The notes: a model not told the origin generated them from the sequence alone. 64,000 nt of DNA from an uncultured bacterium (GCA_949283655.1 CASDTH010000007.1:49213-113212), one strand, 5' to 3'. Counted from the first letter of the stretch, positions 1 through 10,081 are shown. Translations and numbers: made by a program.

Positions 1-117
1 AAAAAACGGCGCGATATACTCGGGCAGGAATGCCGCGCAAAGAAGCGTTGCCAGAGCCATCCGCCAGGGAACCCGATCGCCGGGAAGCCGCTGAGCTCTG
101 TTGCTTTGATGATTCAC
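1..117 (-). CDS. N-terminal fragment of a putative membrane protein (runs off the left edge)
   Basis: Read on the minus strand, a GTG start at 117-115 follows an AAGGAG ribosome binding site at about 125-130 and stays open for 39 codons to the window edge. The visible part begins with a basic, polar stretch of about 20 residues and then turns hydrophobic (MALATLLCAAFLPEY), as in the first membrane segment of an integral membrane protein. No family can be assigned from so little. A weak minus-strand promoter may lie at 193-221 (TTGTTT, 17 nt, TAAAAT). The assignment as a gene rests on the start site and open frame. Confidence 0.5.
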   Translation of the reverse strand, partial: MNHQSNRAQRLPGDRVPWRMALATLLCAAFLPEYIAPFF

Positions 118-366
118 ACCGATTCTCCTTAAAAGCCATGGGATAAAGCCCCACTGGCTGGTTCAGAATTTCGCTTCGCCAAAAACCAATTTATTTTACA
201 ATACATTCATTGAAAAAACAATAGATGTAACTGAAATGTGACGAAAATGTTATATGCCTGTCTGAGAAAAAATCAGCCAAGATAACGAGGTGATGCACTT
301 TTGTATGGGGTGCTGCGGGCTTTTACGAGGATATTATGACGTAATTGTAAACTTTGCGTTTATACC

Positions 367-395
367 TTGATTTTTCCAATGGAAGTGGCTAAAAT
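367..395 (+). promoter_or_regulatory. SigA-type promoter of groESL
   Basis: TTGATT at 367-372 and TAAAAT at 390-395 are separated by exactly 17 nt. Transcription would start around 402, inside the CIRCE operator, which is the usual arrangement for HrcA repression. Confidence 0.8.
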
Positions 396-400
396 ATGTC

Positions 401-747
<347 letters not shown>

Positions 748-783
748 TCGCCCTGTCTATTTCATCAATATTGTTGGAGGTAA

Positions 784-2427
<1,644 letters not shown>

Positions 2428-2467
2428 TGTGGCCTAGGTGAAAATAGGCTCCCATTTTTAAAAATAG

Positions 2468-2502
2468 AGCGGCGCTCTTCTGCACAGGAGAGCGCCGCTT
2501 TC
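2468..2502 (+). terminator. Rho-independent terminator of groESL
   Basis: AGCGGCGCTCT (2468-2478) pairs perfectly with AGAGCGCCGCT (2489-2499) over 11 bp around a 10-nt loop and is followed by a short T tract. Confidence 0.8.
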
Positions 2503-2748
2503 CCGTTATGCGCGGCACTGGCGTGGATTCGTTTGAAGAGCAAGTAACGAAACGGAGCCCTTTCCATTCCGGATAACAGGCAAAGCGCCCTCCTGTGGTA
2601 GTTTTCTGCTGCAGGAGAGCCTGTGTTGTTTAGGAAATCAGCGGGTTGGTAAAGTTATCTGAAAACCGTATTTTCGTTCCGATTGTTGTATAATTTATTC
2701 CGAAAATTGCATTGCTTTCAGATGTGCGGTTTATTATACTGGAAACGG
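2503..2748. other. Intergenic stretch between groEL and the GH5 gene
   Basis: No gene is visible. A TATAAT hexamer at 2689-2694 is a plausible -10 box for the GH5 gene at 2764, but no convincing -35 box lies at the right distance. The rest shows only weak self-complementarity. Confidence 0.4.
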
Positions 2749-2763
2749 AAAGGGGGCAACATC

Positions 2764-4311
2764 ATGCAACGAATCACGGTAGATCAAACAAAATTCAAAA
2801 ACGAATTGGGCGGCGAGGTCATCCTCTACGGCATCAATTATGTGGACAAAGGATGGCTCCGGCACAAGGGCAAACGTAAGGAGTATATCCATGTGCCGGA
2901 TGAGAAGCTGTTGTTACGCTTCAAGGCGGCGGGGTTCAACTGTGTGCGATTGGGGCTGATCTGGGATGCCATCGAGCCGCAGCCGTCCCAATACAACGAG
3001 GAATATCTGGATCGCATGGTCGAAGTGGGTCGATTGTGCGAAAAGCTCGGCATCTATTTTTATCTCGATATGCACCAGGATCTGTATGGTTCAACGTTCA
3101 GCGACGGCGCACCGGAGTGGGCGTGTTTGACGAATGGCTGCGCGTATGAGAAGCCATCCTTTGTGTGGGCGGAGGGCTATTTCTTCGGCAAGGCTACCCA
3201 CAACGCCTTCCATGCCTTCTGGCACAACGAGACGGTCAACGGCAAGGGCTTGCAGGAGTATTACGCGGACATGTGGCAGCACGTGGCGCAGCGCTTTTGC
3301 GACAACACCGCGCTCGTCGGCTACGATTTGATGAACGAGCCGTTTCCGTGCCGCATCCGGCGCGATGTGTTCACCGCCATCCTTGAGGCGGCGGTGCAAA
3401 AAACGGAGGAGCTCAGCGGCCTGCCTGCCGGCCAGCCGATGCATCTGCGCGATTGCTTTGCGAACACCACGGAGAAGAAGGGCTTTCGCAAGCTGGTATT
3501 CCAAATAGTGAAGCGGCTCAAGAACCCCAAAAAGGTGAAGGCGCTCCGGCAGGTGCTCATGGACAAAGAGCTGTTCCATGAGGTGGTGTGCAGCGTGGAG
3601 GACGAGATCAAAGCGTTCGATACATGCTATTACACGCCGTTCCTCAACCGCGTGGCGCAAAAGCTGCGCGCGGTGGACAGCAGCCATATCATTTTCATGG
3701 AAAATTCCTATTGGTCGAATCTCGGCATTCCCTACAGCGCCGAAAAGCCGCAGGTGGACGGCCGGACGGACGCGCATGTGGCGTTTGCGCCGCACGGCTA
3801 CGATCTGTTTGTAGATACGCCGCTGTATCAATATGCGAGCGACGACCGTGTGCTGCGCATCTTTGAGGAGCATCAGCGCTCGCAGGAGCGGCTGGGCGTG
3901 CCGGTGCTGGTGGGCGAATGGGGCGCGTTCCCTGATAAGCCCATTGCGGTGCGCTGCGCGCAAACGCTGCTGGACTTTTTTGATGAAAACCAGTGGAGCA
4001 GCACCTATTGGTGTTACTATAAGCACTTCCTCTCCACCAAGGTGATGGAAGCGCTCAAACGGCCGCACCCGCAGGTGGTGTACGGAAAAATTTTACAATA
4101 TCGGTATCAAAGTGACCGCAAGCTGTTCACGCTGTGCTTTGAACAGTCGCCCGCGCACACGCAGGAACCGTCCGTGGTCTATTTGCCATCTGCACCCAAG
4201 GCGGTGCAGACGGATTGCCGCACCGAGCTTGTGAAAAATCCGAAGGGAGAAGATTGCTTGCTGCATATTTTCTCAGAAGGCGGCAGCCATCTGGTCAAGG
4301 TGCAGCTGTAG
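2764..4311 (+). CDS. Glycoside hydrolase family 5, endoglycoceramidase-like
   Basis: A 515-residue (beta/alpha)8 hydrolase of the GH5 clan A fold. Family motifs are DMHQDLYG at about residues 105-112, DLMNEP with the likely acid/base Glu192, and VGEWG with the likely nucleophile Glu385. The combination is typical of endoglycoceramidase and related glycosidases that cut sugars from lipids or aryl groups. No signal peptide is visible, so the enzyme may be cytoplasmic or exported by an unusual route. The ATG at 2764 follows AAAGGGGGC. A longer frame from 2683 lacks a ribosome binding site. It is followed 25 nt later by an ABC exporter gene, probably in one operon. The substrate is not known. Confidence 0.85.
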   Translation: MQRITVDQTKFKNELGGEVILYGINYVDKGWLRHKGKRKEYIHVPDEKLLLRFKAAGFNCVRLGLIWDAIEPQPSQYNEEYLDRMVEVGRLCEKLGIYFYLDMHQDLYGSTFSDGAPEWACLTNGCAYEKPSFVWAEGYFFGKATHNAFHAFWHNETVNGKGLQEYYADMWQHVAQRFCDNTALVGYDLMNEPFPCRIRRDVFTAILEAAVQKTEELSGLPAGQPMHLRDCFANTTEKKGFRKLVFQIVKRLKNPKKVKALRQVLMDKELFHEVVCSVEDEIKAFDTCYYTPFLNRVAQKLRAVDSSHIIFMENSYWSNLGIPYSAEKPQVDGRTDAHVAFAPHGYDLFVDTPLYQYASDDRVLRIFEEHQRSQERLGVPVLVGEWGAFPDKPIAVRCAQTLLDFFDENQWSSTYWCYYKHFLSTKVMEALKRPHPQVVYGKILQYRYQSDRKLFTLCFEQSPAHTQEPSVVYLPSAPKAVQTDCRTELVKNPKGEDCLLHIFSEGGSHLVKVQL

Positions 4312-4336
4312 CGCGGCCGTTGGAGGGGATGGAAAA

Positions 4337-6118
4337 GTGAAAAAACATGCGAAGCCGGCCATGGAGCACTATGAGGAATCGTTTCGCAAGGGCGATGGAA
4401 ACGGATTGAAAACGCTGCTCCAGCTGTATCGGGGCAGCTATTGGGAATTGGCCGGATCGGCAGCGGCTTTTGCCGTTAAGCATTCGCCCTGCTGGATTTT
4501 GCCGTTGGTGATCGCCAACATCATCAACTTTGCCACGGGCGTTTCCGCGGTGAGCCAACGGGAGTTTGTGTGGAGCATCATCGGCTTTGCAGCGTTGCTG
4601 CTGCTCAACGTGCCGTTTCAATACCTGCATGTGCGGCTGTATTCGAAGGTGATGCGGCGCACGGAGGCCGGGCTGCGCTTTGCGCTGGTGACGAAGCTGC
4701 AGCAGCTGTCCATTCCGTATCATAAAAAGACGGAGAGCGGCCGGCTGCAAAGCAAGCTCATGCGCGACGTAGAGCAGTTTGAGATGGTGTCGGAGCAGCT
4801 GTTCATCAACATGGTCATGTTCAGCTTGACGCTGGCGTTCACCATTTCCGTGACGTTGGCCAAAAGCCCTCTGGTGTTTGCGTTTTTTGTGTGCGCTGTT
4901 CCGGTAGCGGCGGCTGTGATGCTGTTTTTCCGCAAGCGGGTCAAGCGCAAAAACCGCGATTTCCGTTCTGAAATGGAAAACACCAGCGCGCAGCTAATGG
5001 AAATGGTGGAGCTTGTGCCGGTCACGCGCGCACACGCGTTGGAGGACTGGGAGATTGGCCGCGTGGGCAAGCAGATCCATCGCGTCCGCCTGAGCGGATT
5101 TCGGCTGGATACGTTTCAGGCGCTGTTCGGCTCGGTGGCGTGGCTGACGTTTCAATTGTTCCAGGTGCTCTGCCTGGCGTTCACCGGGTATCTGGCATAC
5201 CGCAAGATGATCCCCGTTGGTGATGTGGCGCTGTATCAAAGCTATTTCGGCACCATCGTGGGCTCCGTGACGGCGGTTATTCAGTTGATCCCGATCATCT
5301 CCAAGGGGTTGGAGTCCGTCTCCTCCATTGGCGATGTGCTGCTGTCTGACGAGGTGGAGCACAACGAGGGGAAGGAGCGCGTGGACGAGGTGCGGGGCGC
5401 ATACCGGTTTGACCACGTTTCGTATCATTATCCGGACGATGATAAGCTGATCCTGCAGGATTTCAGCTTAAACGTGCAGCCGGGCGAGACCATTGCGCTC
5501 GTGGGGGAGAGCGGCGCGGGCAAAACCACGGTGCTCAACCTGGTGATCGGTTTTTTGCTCCCCACCAGCGGCTGCTTGCAGATCGATGGGCACGATATCA
5601 CGCAGCTGCATTTGCAGAGCTACCGCCGCCACATCTCCGTTGTGCCGCAGGAGCCAGTGCTATTCACCGGCTCCATCCGGGAAAACATTACATACGGTTT
5701 GCCGGACGTTCCGGAGGATAAGCTGTGGGAGGTGATCGACGCGGCGCACCTCAGGGAGATGGTGGAATCGCTGCCGGAGGGGCTGGAGACGAAAATGGCC
5801 GAGCACGGCGCGAACCTCAGCGGCGGGCAGCGGCAGCGCATTTCCATTGCGCGGGCGTTGATTCGCGACCCGGAGGTGATCGTGCTCGATGAGGCCACCT
5901 CCGCGCTGGATTCCGTGAGCGAAAAGAAAATCCAGCAGGCGCTGCAGCGGTTGACGAAAGGGCGCACCACGTTCATTGTGGCGCACCGGCTGTCCACCAT
6001 CCGCGATGCCGACCGCATCGCCGTCATGGAAAACGGCGCGTGCGTGGAGATCGGCGATTACGAGGAGCTCATGCAGAAGCGGGGCGCGTTTTACCGGTAT
6101 CAGCAGCTGCAGCGATAG
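4337..6118 (+). CDS. ABC exporter, fused membrane and ATPase domains
   Basis: A 593-residue half-transporter of the MsbA/LmrA type. About six membrane helices lie in residues 35-330, followed by a nucleotide-binding domain with Walker A GESGAGKTT (390-398), signature LSGGQRQR (from 494), Walker B VIVLDEA (from 514) and the switch His in AHRLSTI. It would act as a homodimer, or pair with another half-transporter, in the cytoplasmic membrane. The GTG start at 4337 follows GGAGGGG. It lies 25 nt after the GH5 gene, so the two may handle the same glycolipid-like compound, but this is inference. The substrate cannot be read from sequence. Confidence 0.93.
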   Translation: MKKHAKPAMEHYEESFRKGDGNGLKTLLQLYRGSYWELAGSAAAFAVKHSPCWILPLVIANIINFATGVSAVSQREFVWSIIGFAALLLLNVPFQYLHVRLYSKVMRRTEAGLRFALVTKLQQLSIPYHKKTESGRLQSKLMRDVEQFEMVSEQLFINMVMFSLTLAFTISVTLAKSPLVFAFFVCAVPVAAAVMLFFRKRVKRKNRDFRSEMENTSAQLMEMVELVPVTRAHALEDWEIGRVGKQIHRVRLSGFRLDTFQALFGSVAWLTFQLFQVLCLAFTGYLAYRKMIPVGDVALYQSYFGTIVGSVTAVIQLIPIISKGLESVSSIGDVLLSDEVEHNEGKERVDEVRGAYRFDHVSYHYPDDDKLILQDFSLNVQPGETIALVGESGAGKTTVLNLVIGFLLPTSGCLQIDGHDITQLHLQSYRRHISVVPQEPVLFTGSIRENITYGLPDVPEDKLWEVIDAAHLREMVESLPEGLETKMAEHGANLSGGQRQRISIARALIRDPEVIVLDEATSALDSVSEKKIQQALQRLTKGRTTFIVAHRLSTIRDADRIAVMENGACVEIGDYEELMQKRGAFYRYQQLQR

Positions 6119-6196
6119 ACGGTTGCGCACGTGGTTTTTGTGGCTTTGGAGAGAGTGGAATGCCGTTGGAATCTTCTAACTATTAACTATCGTGGA

Positions 6197-6232
6197 GACT
6201 GCAAGCCTCCTGTAGGCCGGAGGCTCGCAGTC
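6197..6232. repeat. Hairpin downstream of the ABC exporter gene
   Basis: Two 14-nt arms (6197-6210 and 6219-6232) pair at 13 of 14 positions around an 8-nt loop. No T run follows, so it is a poor intrinsic terminator. It begins a 634-bp gene-free stretch (6119-6752) full of palindromes. Confidence 0.6.
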
Positions 6233-6252
6233 ACTGAAATCGTTTTCTGGTT

Positions 6253-6355
6253 TCGGAAAACTGTAAGCAGTTCAGAGGCAAAAGATAGCGGTAGGCCCAG
6301 GCGGTAAACGCCGCCTGGGCCTACCGTTACGCTTGAGTTTCCGAACTGCTTACAG
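6253..6355. repeat. Nested palindrome
   Basis: An outer pair of arms, CTGTAAGCAGTTC (6261-6273) and GAACTGCTTACAG (6343-6355), is perfect over 13 bp. Inside it lies a second palindrome, GGTAGGCCCAGGCGG (6290-6304) with its perfect complement at 6311-6325 around a 6-nt loop, extendable to about 19 bp with one wobble. Such cruciform-capable intergenic elements are often dispersed repeats. No gene overlaps it. Confidence 0.8.
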
Positions 6356-6524
6356 GTCAAGCCGGGCCGGAACGGTCAAGACCGTTCCCTACACATCGCT
6401 CCTGTAGGGTCGGGTCTTGATCTGACCGCCCGACAGGACTTCAGTCCTGCGCGGGGGATGAGGCCTCATAGTAGGCCAACGGCGGCAAACTCCACAAATC
6501 CCCGGTGGGCCCGTGAGGGGACTT
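6313..6524. repeat. Composite dispersed repeat, copy A
   Basis: Two blocks recur in the same order near the right end of the window. Block 1 (6313-6355) resembles 63550-63592. Block 2 (6472-6524, 53 bp, contains CACAAAT and GGGCCCGTGAGGGGACTT) matches 63650-63702 at 46 of 53 positions without gaps. The DNA between the blocks differs in length and sequence. Right after block 2 there is a short hairpin (6523-6542 here, 63700-63720 in copy B). No transposase or terminal repeat of an insertion sequence is associated. Confidence 0.75.
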
Positions 6525-6701
6525 GCCTACTTGCAGGCAAGTGAGCGCACAAACTGTTTGCTCTCTCTGCCTCATCTTTTGCATGGTAAGGAATCTCGCA
6601 CGCTGCGGAGCACGACCAAAGACGGTGTCTTTGGAAACTGCTATCTTTTTGAAACTTTTCTTAATTTAATCCGGATTTTCTTTTTGCAAGGTCTTCTACA
6701 A

Positions 6702-6737
6702 GTCGGAGCGCCCGTGTAAAAACACGAGCGCTCCGAC
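6702..6737. terminator. Hairpin between converging transcription units
   Basis: GTCGGAGCGC...CGTGT (6702-6717) pairs with ACACG...GCGCTCCGAC (6723-6737), with one mismatch. It lies just after the stop codon of the minus-strand operon ending at 6753. On that strand no long T run follows, so termination is plausible but not certain. Confidence 0.55.
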
Positions 6738-6752
6738 TGTGTTAGGGGTTTA

Positions 6753-6947
6753 CTATTTTCGAAAAGAAAGGCACCCTTGGCGCTCCCTGGGCGAAAAGTA
6801 GCGCCCATAGTGGCTGCAATATTGCCGTCCTTGAGCGTCTTTGTCATAGGGGTTCCAATAGACGCATCCGTCTGCGCAGTTGTTTCCATAGAACTTCCCA
6901 CAGGGGAGCTGTATGGCGGTGTTTTTCTCTTCGGCTGATTTTTTCAT
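6753..6947 (-). CDS. Small Cys-rich protein of unknown function
   Basis: A 64-residue protein with five cysteines (about 16, 24, 28, 44, 59) in a pattern that could bind a metal. It also has conserved-looking aromatic stretches (CVYWNPYDKD, YCSHYGRYF) and ends with RQGCLSFRK. The ATG at 6947 follows AAGGAG with 9-nt spacing. An ATG three codons upstream touches the ribosome binding site and is unlikely. It is the last gene of a minus-strand operon, 41 nt after the JAMM peptidase gene. I do not recognise the family. Zinc binding is inference. Confidence 0.7.
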   Translation of the reverse strand: MKKSAEEKNTAIQLPCGKFYGNNCADGCVYWNPYDKDAQGRQYCSHYGRYFSPRERQGCLSFRK

Positions 6948-6988
6948 GATTACCATCTCCTTATTTTTTGCCACGCGTGGGGTGGCGG

Positions 6989-7420
6989 TTATTCGTATAT
7001 GCGTTCCAGAGGTTCTGGTGCAATCTTTACGCCGGTGGAAGTCCGCGCCGCGCGGAAGGCTACCAACCGTTCTTCTGGCAGAATGACCGGAAAAAAAAGC
7101 GTTTGAATTTGAACAGGCATCTGGGCCAGGATGCGTGCGATATAGCGGCGGTCTCCGTCGGACAAGGTGTCCGCCCCCGGTAAATGGCTGTGAAACATCC
7201 CGCAGAATGTGATTCCCGATTGCTCCCAATCCACGATCTGTCCATTCAGCCGCGCGATATCCGGCTCATAAACCGCACGCGTGGAATGCGGCCGTCCAAA
7301 GTCAAAATATGCCGCACAGACGATGCCGCCGCGGGCGCCGAGAATGCCGCCCGTCTCCGGGGGCGGGGGAGGAACCTCTGCCAGGAGCCGGTCGTATAGT
7401 TCTGATAAGATTTTCATCAT
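6989..7420 (-). CDS. JAMM/MPN+ (Prok-JAB) metallopeptidase
   Basis: A 143-residue single-domain protein with a complete JAMM zinc site: Glu22 in PETGGILG, His77 and His79 in FHSHLPG, and Ser87 and Asp90 in TLSDGD. This is the HxH-x7-SxxD signature of JAB1/MPN+ isopeptidases. Prokaryotic members cut ubiquitin-like or sulfur-carrier conjugates or short peptides. No ubiquitin-like, E1 or E2 protein is nearby, so the target is unknown. A proline run (PPPPP) precedes the catalytic Glu. The gene starts 3 nt after the stop of the upstream coiled-coil protein gene, so translation is probably coupled. No signal peptide is visible. Confidence 0.88.
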   Translation of the reverse strand: MMKILSELYDRLLAEVPPPPPETGGILGARGGIVCAAYFDFGRPHSTRAVYEPDIARLNGQIVDWEQSGITFCGMFHSHLPGADTLSDGDRRYIARILAQMPVQIQTLFFPVILPEERLVAFRAARTSTGVKIAPEPLERIYE

Positions 7421-7423
7421 TGG

Positions 7424-8395
7424 TTAAGCCCAATATCGTTCGTAGGCCAAATGATCTTCGATCTGCCGCTGGTGTGCTGCAATAATCGCCGTATTTTTCG
7501 CAGTGCGTTCGTTGCTGTTGGCAATGCGCACCGTTTCCCTGTAAATCCCGTCTGCAACCTCGTTCCCGCGTTGGACGGCCATATACAGATCGTGTTGGTT
7601 CTCACGGATCACGTCGAGCTTATCTGAGATTTCATCAAGCTTAGTGATGATCCGGTTTACCTGCATATCCCGCTCATATGTATCGTAGATTCCGCCGTGC
7701 CCCTCTACGGTAGTGCAACGCCCGGTTGCCAGATAGCCGTACATTGTGCTGACAGCCACAAAGTTCCGATAGATCGCGGGCAGCAAATTTTTGGCGTACA
7801 GATCGGATAGATTCTGCGTTGTAGTGTGAAGATCTGCGCGGAGTTCCTTTGCGGTGCGTCCATAGGTGATATAACGCTGGGAATAGTCGTCTACCTCCCG
7901 CTTGGCGGGCCCCTGTGCTCTTAAAAGATATTGGTGTTCGCCGGCATATATTCGCTCCGCATCCTTTTTGTGGCGCGCGTATTTGCGCAGCCGGCGGATT
8001 AGCGAGGATATGACGATAGGCAGGAGAATGAGTAGGTCGATGGCCATATTGACGCAACCGACAAAGAGCGCGTCCGTTCCCTCCCCTTGCCACAAGCCGA
8101 TTGCAATCAGTCCGATTGCAAATAAAACGTAGAGCAGACAGGCGATCAGGCCAATGACCGGCAGGCGCAGCGCTTTTGAACGCTCGCTTTTTTGCGAGGC
8201 GATCATATCGTGCACGTTGATCGTTTGCAGTGAGTTCTGAATTTCCTCATATCGCTGCGTGCTGTCGGCGAGCAGGTTCTGGATTTCTTGGGCATCGGAT
8301 AAAACGCGGCGCAGCGATTGCCTTAACGCATAGGCGTTCTGCTCCATTTTCATTGCGTGGTAGAGGTACTGCCTCATCCGTTCGGGGTTCGTCAT
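7424..8395 (-). CDS. Coiled-coil membrane protein of unknown function
   Basis: A 323-residue protein. Residues 1-72 are polar and helical. Two membrane segments lie at about 77-103 and 110-135, and a long charged, coiled-coil-like C-terminal part follows. That part contains YGYLATGRCTTVEGHGG (about residues 219-235), a stretch I associate with a recurrent but uncharacterised clostridial family. The C-terminal third has heptad-like stretches (IITKLDEISDKLDVIRENQ). It lies 32 nt after the TM2 gene and 3 nt before the JAMM gene in one operon. It may be the membrane scaffold of the cluster, but this is inference. No enzyme motif is visible. Confidence 0.8.
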   Translation of the reverse strand: MTNPERMRQYLYHAMKMEQNAYALRQSLRRVLSDAQEIQNLLADSTQRYEEIQNSLQTINVHDMIASQKSERSKALRLPVIGLIACLLYVLFAIGLIAIGLWQGEGTDALFVGCVNMAIDLLILLPIVISSLIRRLRKYARHKKDAERIYAGEHQYLLRAQGPAKREVDDYSQRYITYGRTAKELRADLHTTTQNLSDLYAKNLLPAIYRNFVAVSTMYGYLATGRCTTVEGHGGIYDTYERDMQVNRIITKLDEISDKLDVIRENQHDLYMAVQRGNEVADGIYRETVRIANSNERTAKNTAIIAAHQRQIEDHLAYERYWA

Positions 8396-8427
8396 TTTTC
8401 CTTGCTCCTCCCGCGCCTATTCGCGTA

Positions 8428-8901
8428 TTAATCCAAATACATACCGCTTTGAAAATCTTTTCCGGCCTCCCAAAGCCCCTTACCGGCTGCCATGAGAGCT
8501 TTCCGGTTTGCAACGATCGAATCCATGACCTGTTTTGGACTTCTTCCAAAGGGGATCTTCTCCCGGGAAAAGCTGTTGTAAAGCTTGACCAGGTTGTACG
8601 CACGCGCCATTTTTCGGATGTTAATCCAGTCGTACACCGTGAGAATTCCCAGGCAGCCGCAGGTGAACATTTTTAATAGGCCCACCCCTTTGTCCGAGAG
8701 GAGAAAGCGGTCGATCCCCAGACTGCCGAAAAGGAGAGAGATCAGCAATATTTTGTTCGGACTATGGAATTCCAGCTGCTCCAGGCAGGGGAGCGCCTCA
8801 TCCGGGAGCCCTAACAACACTGAGCGCAGGGATTTGAGCGATTCTTGTGGAAAAAATTTCTTTTGCTTGGCTAGAAAGGTTTCAACTACTTTTGATTCCA
8901 T
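8428..8901 (-). CDS. TM2-domain membrane protein
   Basis: A 157-residue protein with a TM2 domain at about residues 50-95: helix 1 (ILLISLLFGSLGIDRF), a short loop with the family GxDRF motif, and helix 2 (CGCLGILTVYDW). About 48 polar residues precede it and a 60-residue tail follows. TM2 proteins are small two-helix membrane proteins of unclear role. The ATG at 8901 follows GAGGAGGA. It is the first gene of the minus-strand operon running to 6753, and it is divergent from the XRE regulator gene at 9049. The shared region holds operator palindromes, so regulation by that repressor is likely. Confidence 0.85.
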   Translation of the reverse strand: MESKVVETFLAKQKKFFPQESLKSLRSVLLGLPDEALPCLEQLEFHSPNKILLISLLFGSLGIDRFLLSDKGVGLLKMFTCGCLGILTVYDWINIRKMARAYNLVKLYNSFSREKIPFGRSPKQVMDSIVANRKALMAAGKGLWEAGKDFQSGMYLD

Positions 8902-8975
8902 AGACGTATCCTCCTCACAATTCGGCAGATGATATACAAAAATATTTCAACCCGCCGATTATTACCATAACCGCA

Positions 8976-9020
8976 TTTTAACCTGAAACAGGTTAAAAGT
9001 CAATACGCTGAAACAGGTTA
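8976..9020. promoter_or_regulatory. Tandem operator of the divergent XRE regulator
   Basis: TTTTAACCTG (8976-8985), AAA and CAGGTTAAAA (8989-8998) form a perfect 10-bp inverted repeat. The 12-mer TGAAACAGGTTA within it (8984-8995) recurs at 9009-9020, 25 bp away, about two helical turns. The pair lies between the TM2 gene and the XRE gene, so it is the likely operator for both directions. Confidence 0.8.
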
Positions 9021-9048
9021 CCTATAATTTTTCCCGGAGGTGCAGATG

Positions 9049-9261
9049 ATGTATCAGAGGATCCGGGATCTCAGGGAGGATCACGACATGACGCAGACGC
9101 AGGTGGCCAAAATTCTTGGCATGTCACAAACAGGATATTCCAAATATGAAACAGGAGAAAATGATCTGCCTACGGTTATTTTAATCAAGCTTGCCCGTTT
9201 CTATGGCACGAGCATCGATTATCTGCTCAACGAGACGGACTGCCCGCAGCGCTACCCCTGA
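9049..9261 (+). CDS. XRE-family helix-turn-helix regulator
   Basis: A 70-residue single-domain DNA-binding protein of the Cro/CI type. The helix-turn-helix is MTQTQVAKILGMSQTGYSKYETG, continued by the usual PTVILIKLARFYGTSIDYLL tail. It has no sensor or dimerisation domain. Three in-frame starts exist: GTG 9040, ATG 9046 and ATG 9049. GGAGG at 9036-9040 favours 9049, with 8-nt spacing. It is divergent from the TM2/JAMM operon, with a perfect palindrome plus half-site in between, so it is probably the local repressor and autoregulated. Confidence 0.9.
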   Translation: MYQRIRDLREDHDMTQTQVAKILGMSQTGYSKYETGENDLPTVILIKLARFYGTSIDYLLNETDCPQRYP

Positions 9262-9361
9262 TCTATGTTTCTTTCCGCCGCCCGGCATTGCGCTTGAAAC
9301 ATGATCTCTGCATTTGCGCATATACCTGAGAAGAAGGGATTCTCATGCGGAGGTGCCGGGA

Positions 9362-10081
9362 ATGAAAAAGAAGCGGTATATTCTGGCGGCGGTTGTCGCC
9401 GTATTTTTGCTTTTGTTCTGTATTTCTGTTATGATAGTAGAGCGAAGGAATACGCGGGCGCTGCAAGTGGTTGCGGCAGAGGGTGTGTCCGGCCATCCGA
9501 CAATTCTCATTGACGCCGGGCATGGCGGTGTGGACGGCGGGACGGTCGCGAAGGATGGGACGCTGGAAAAGGATATCAACCTGGCCATTTCCCTGAAGCT
9601 GGAAACGCTCTTTCGTATCATGGGGTTCGACACGGTGATGACACGCCGGGAGGATATCTCCATCCACGATGAATCGGCGAAGACCGTTCGCGCCAAAAAG
9701 ATATCGGATTTGCATAACCGCCTGAAGCTGATGAACGAAACGCCAGATTGCCTGTTTATCAGCATCCATCAAAACGCTTATCCGTATGAGGGGAGCAGCG
9801 GCACGCAGGTGTTTTATTCTCCAAACCATCCGGAGAGCAGCGTGCTGGCGGAGTCCATCCAGCAGGCGGTGATAGGGCTGCTCCAGCCAGGGAACGCTCG
9901 AAAAATTAAAAAATCCGGTACGGATATTTACTTGCTTTATCAAGCACAAGCGCCCGCGATCATGGTGGAGTGCGGCTTTCTATCCAATGCGCAGGAAGCG
10001 GCAAAGCTTTGTGTAGAAGCTTATCAGAGCGAGCTTGCGCTCGCCATTTTCTACGGCGTGCTGAATTATCTGGGAGCGTAA
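9362..10081 (+). CDS. cwlD: N-acetylmuramoyl-L-alanine amidase, CwlD-like
   Basis: A 239-residue Amidase_3 protein. An N-terminal membrane anchor or signal (residues 5-25, ILAAVVAVFLLLFCISVMI) is followed by the zinc amidase fold: IDAGHGGVDGG with the first zinc His, the Glu in TLEKDINL, FISIHQNA with another zinc His, and the catalytic Glu in MVECGFLSN. Such enzymes cut the muramic acid-peptide bond. CwlD makes muramic-delta-lactam in spore cortex, which fits the spoVM gene in this window. The family assignment is sure but the exact CwlD role is inferred. The ATG at 9362 follows GGAGG; the frame open from 9314 is not used. Confidence 0.82.
   Translation: MKKKRYILAAVVAVFLLLFCISVMIVERRNTRALQVVAAEGVSGHPTILIDAGHGGVDGGTVAKDGTLEKDINLAISLKLETLFRIMGFDTVMTRREDISIHDESAKTVRAKKISDLHNRLKLMNETPDCLFISIHQNAYPYEGSSGTQVFYSPNHPESSVLAESIQQAVIGLLQPGNARKIKKSGTDIYLLYQAQAPAIMVECGFLSNAQEAAKLCVEAYQSELALAIFYGVLNYLGA

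Noticed and set aside
6513..6719. 68-codon frame in the repeat region
   Set aside because: It lies across repeat block 2 and hairpins, has no ribosome binding site and no recognisable protein.
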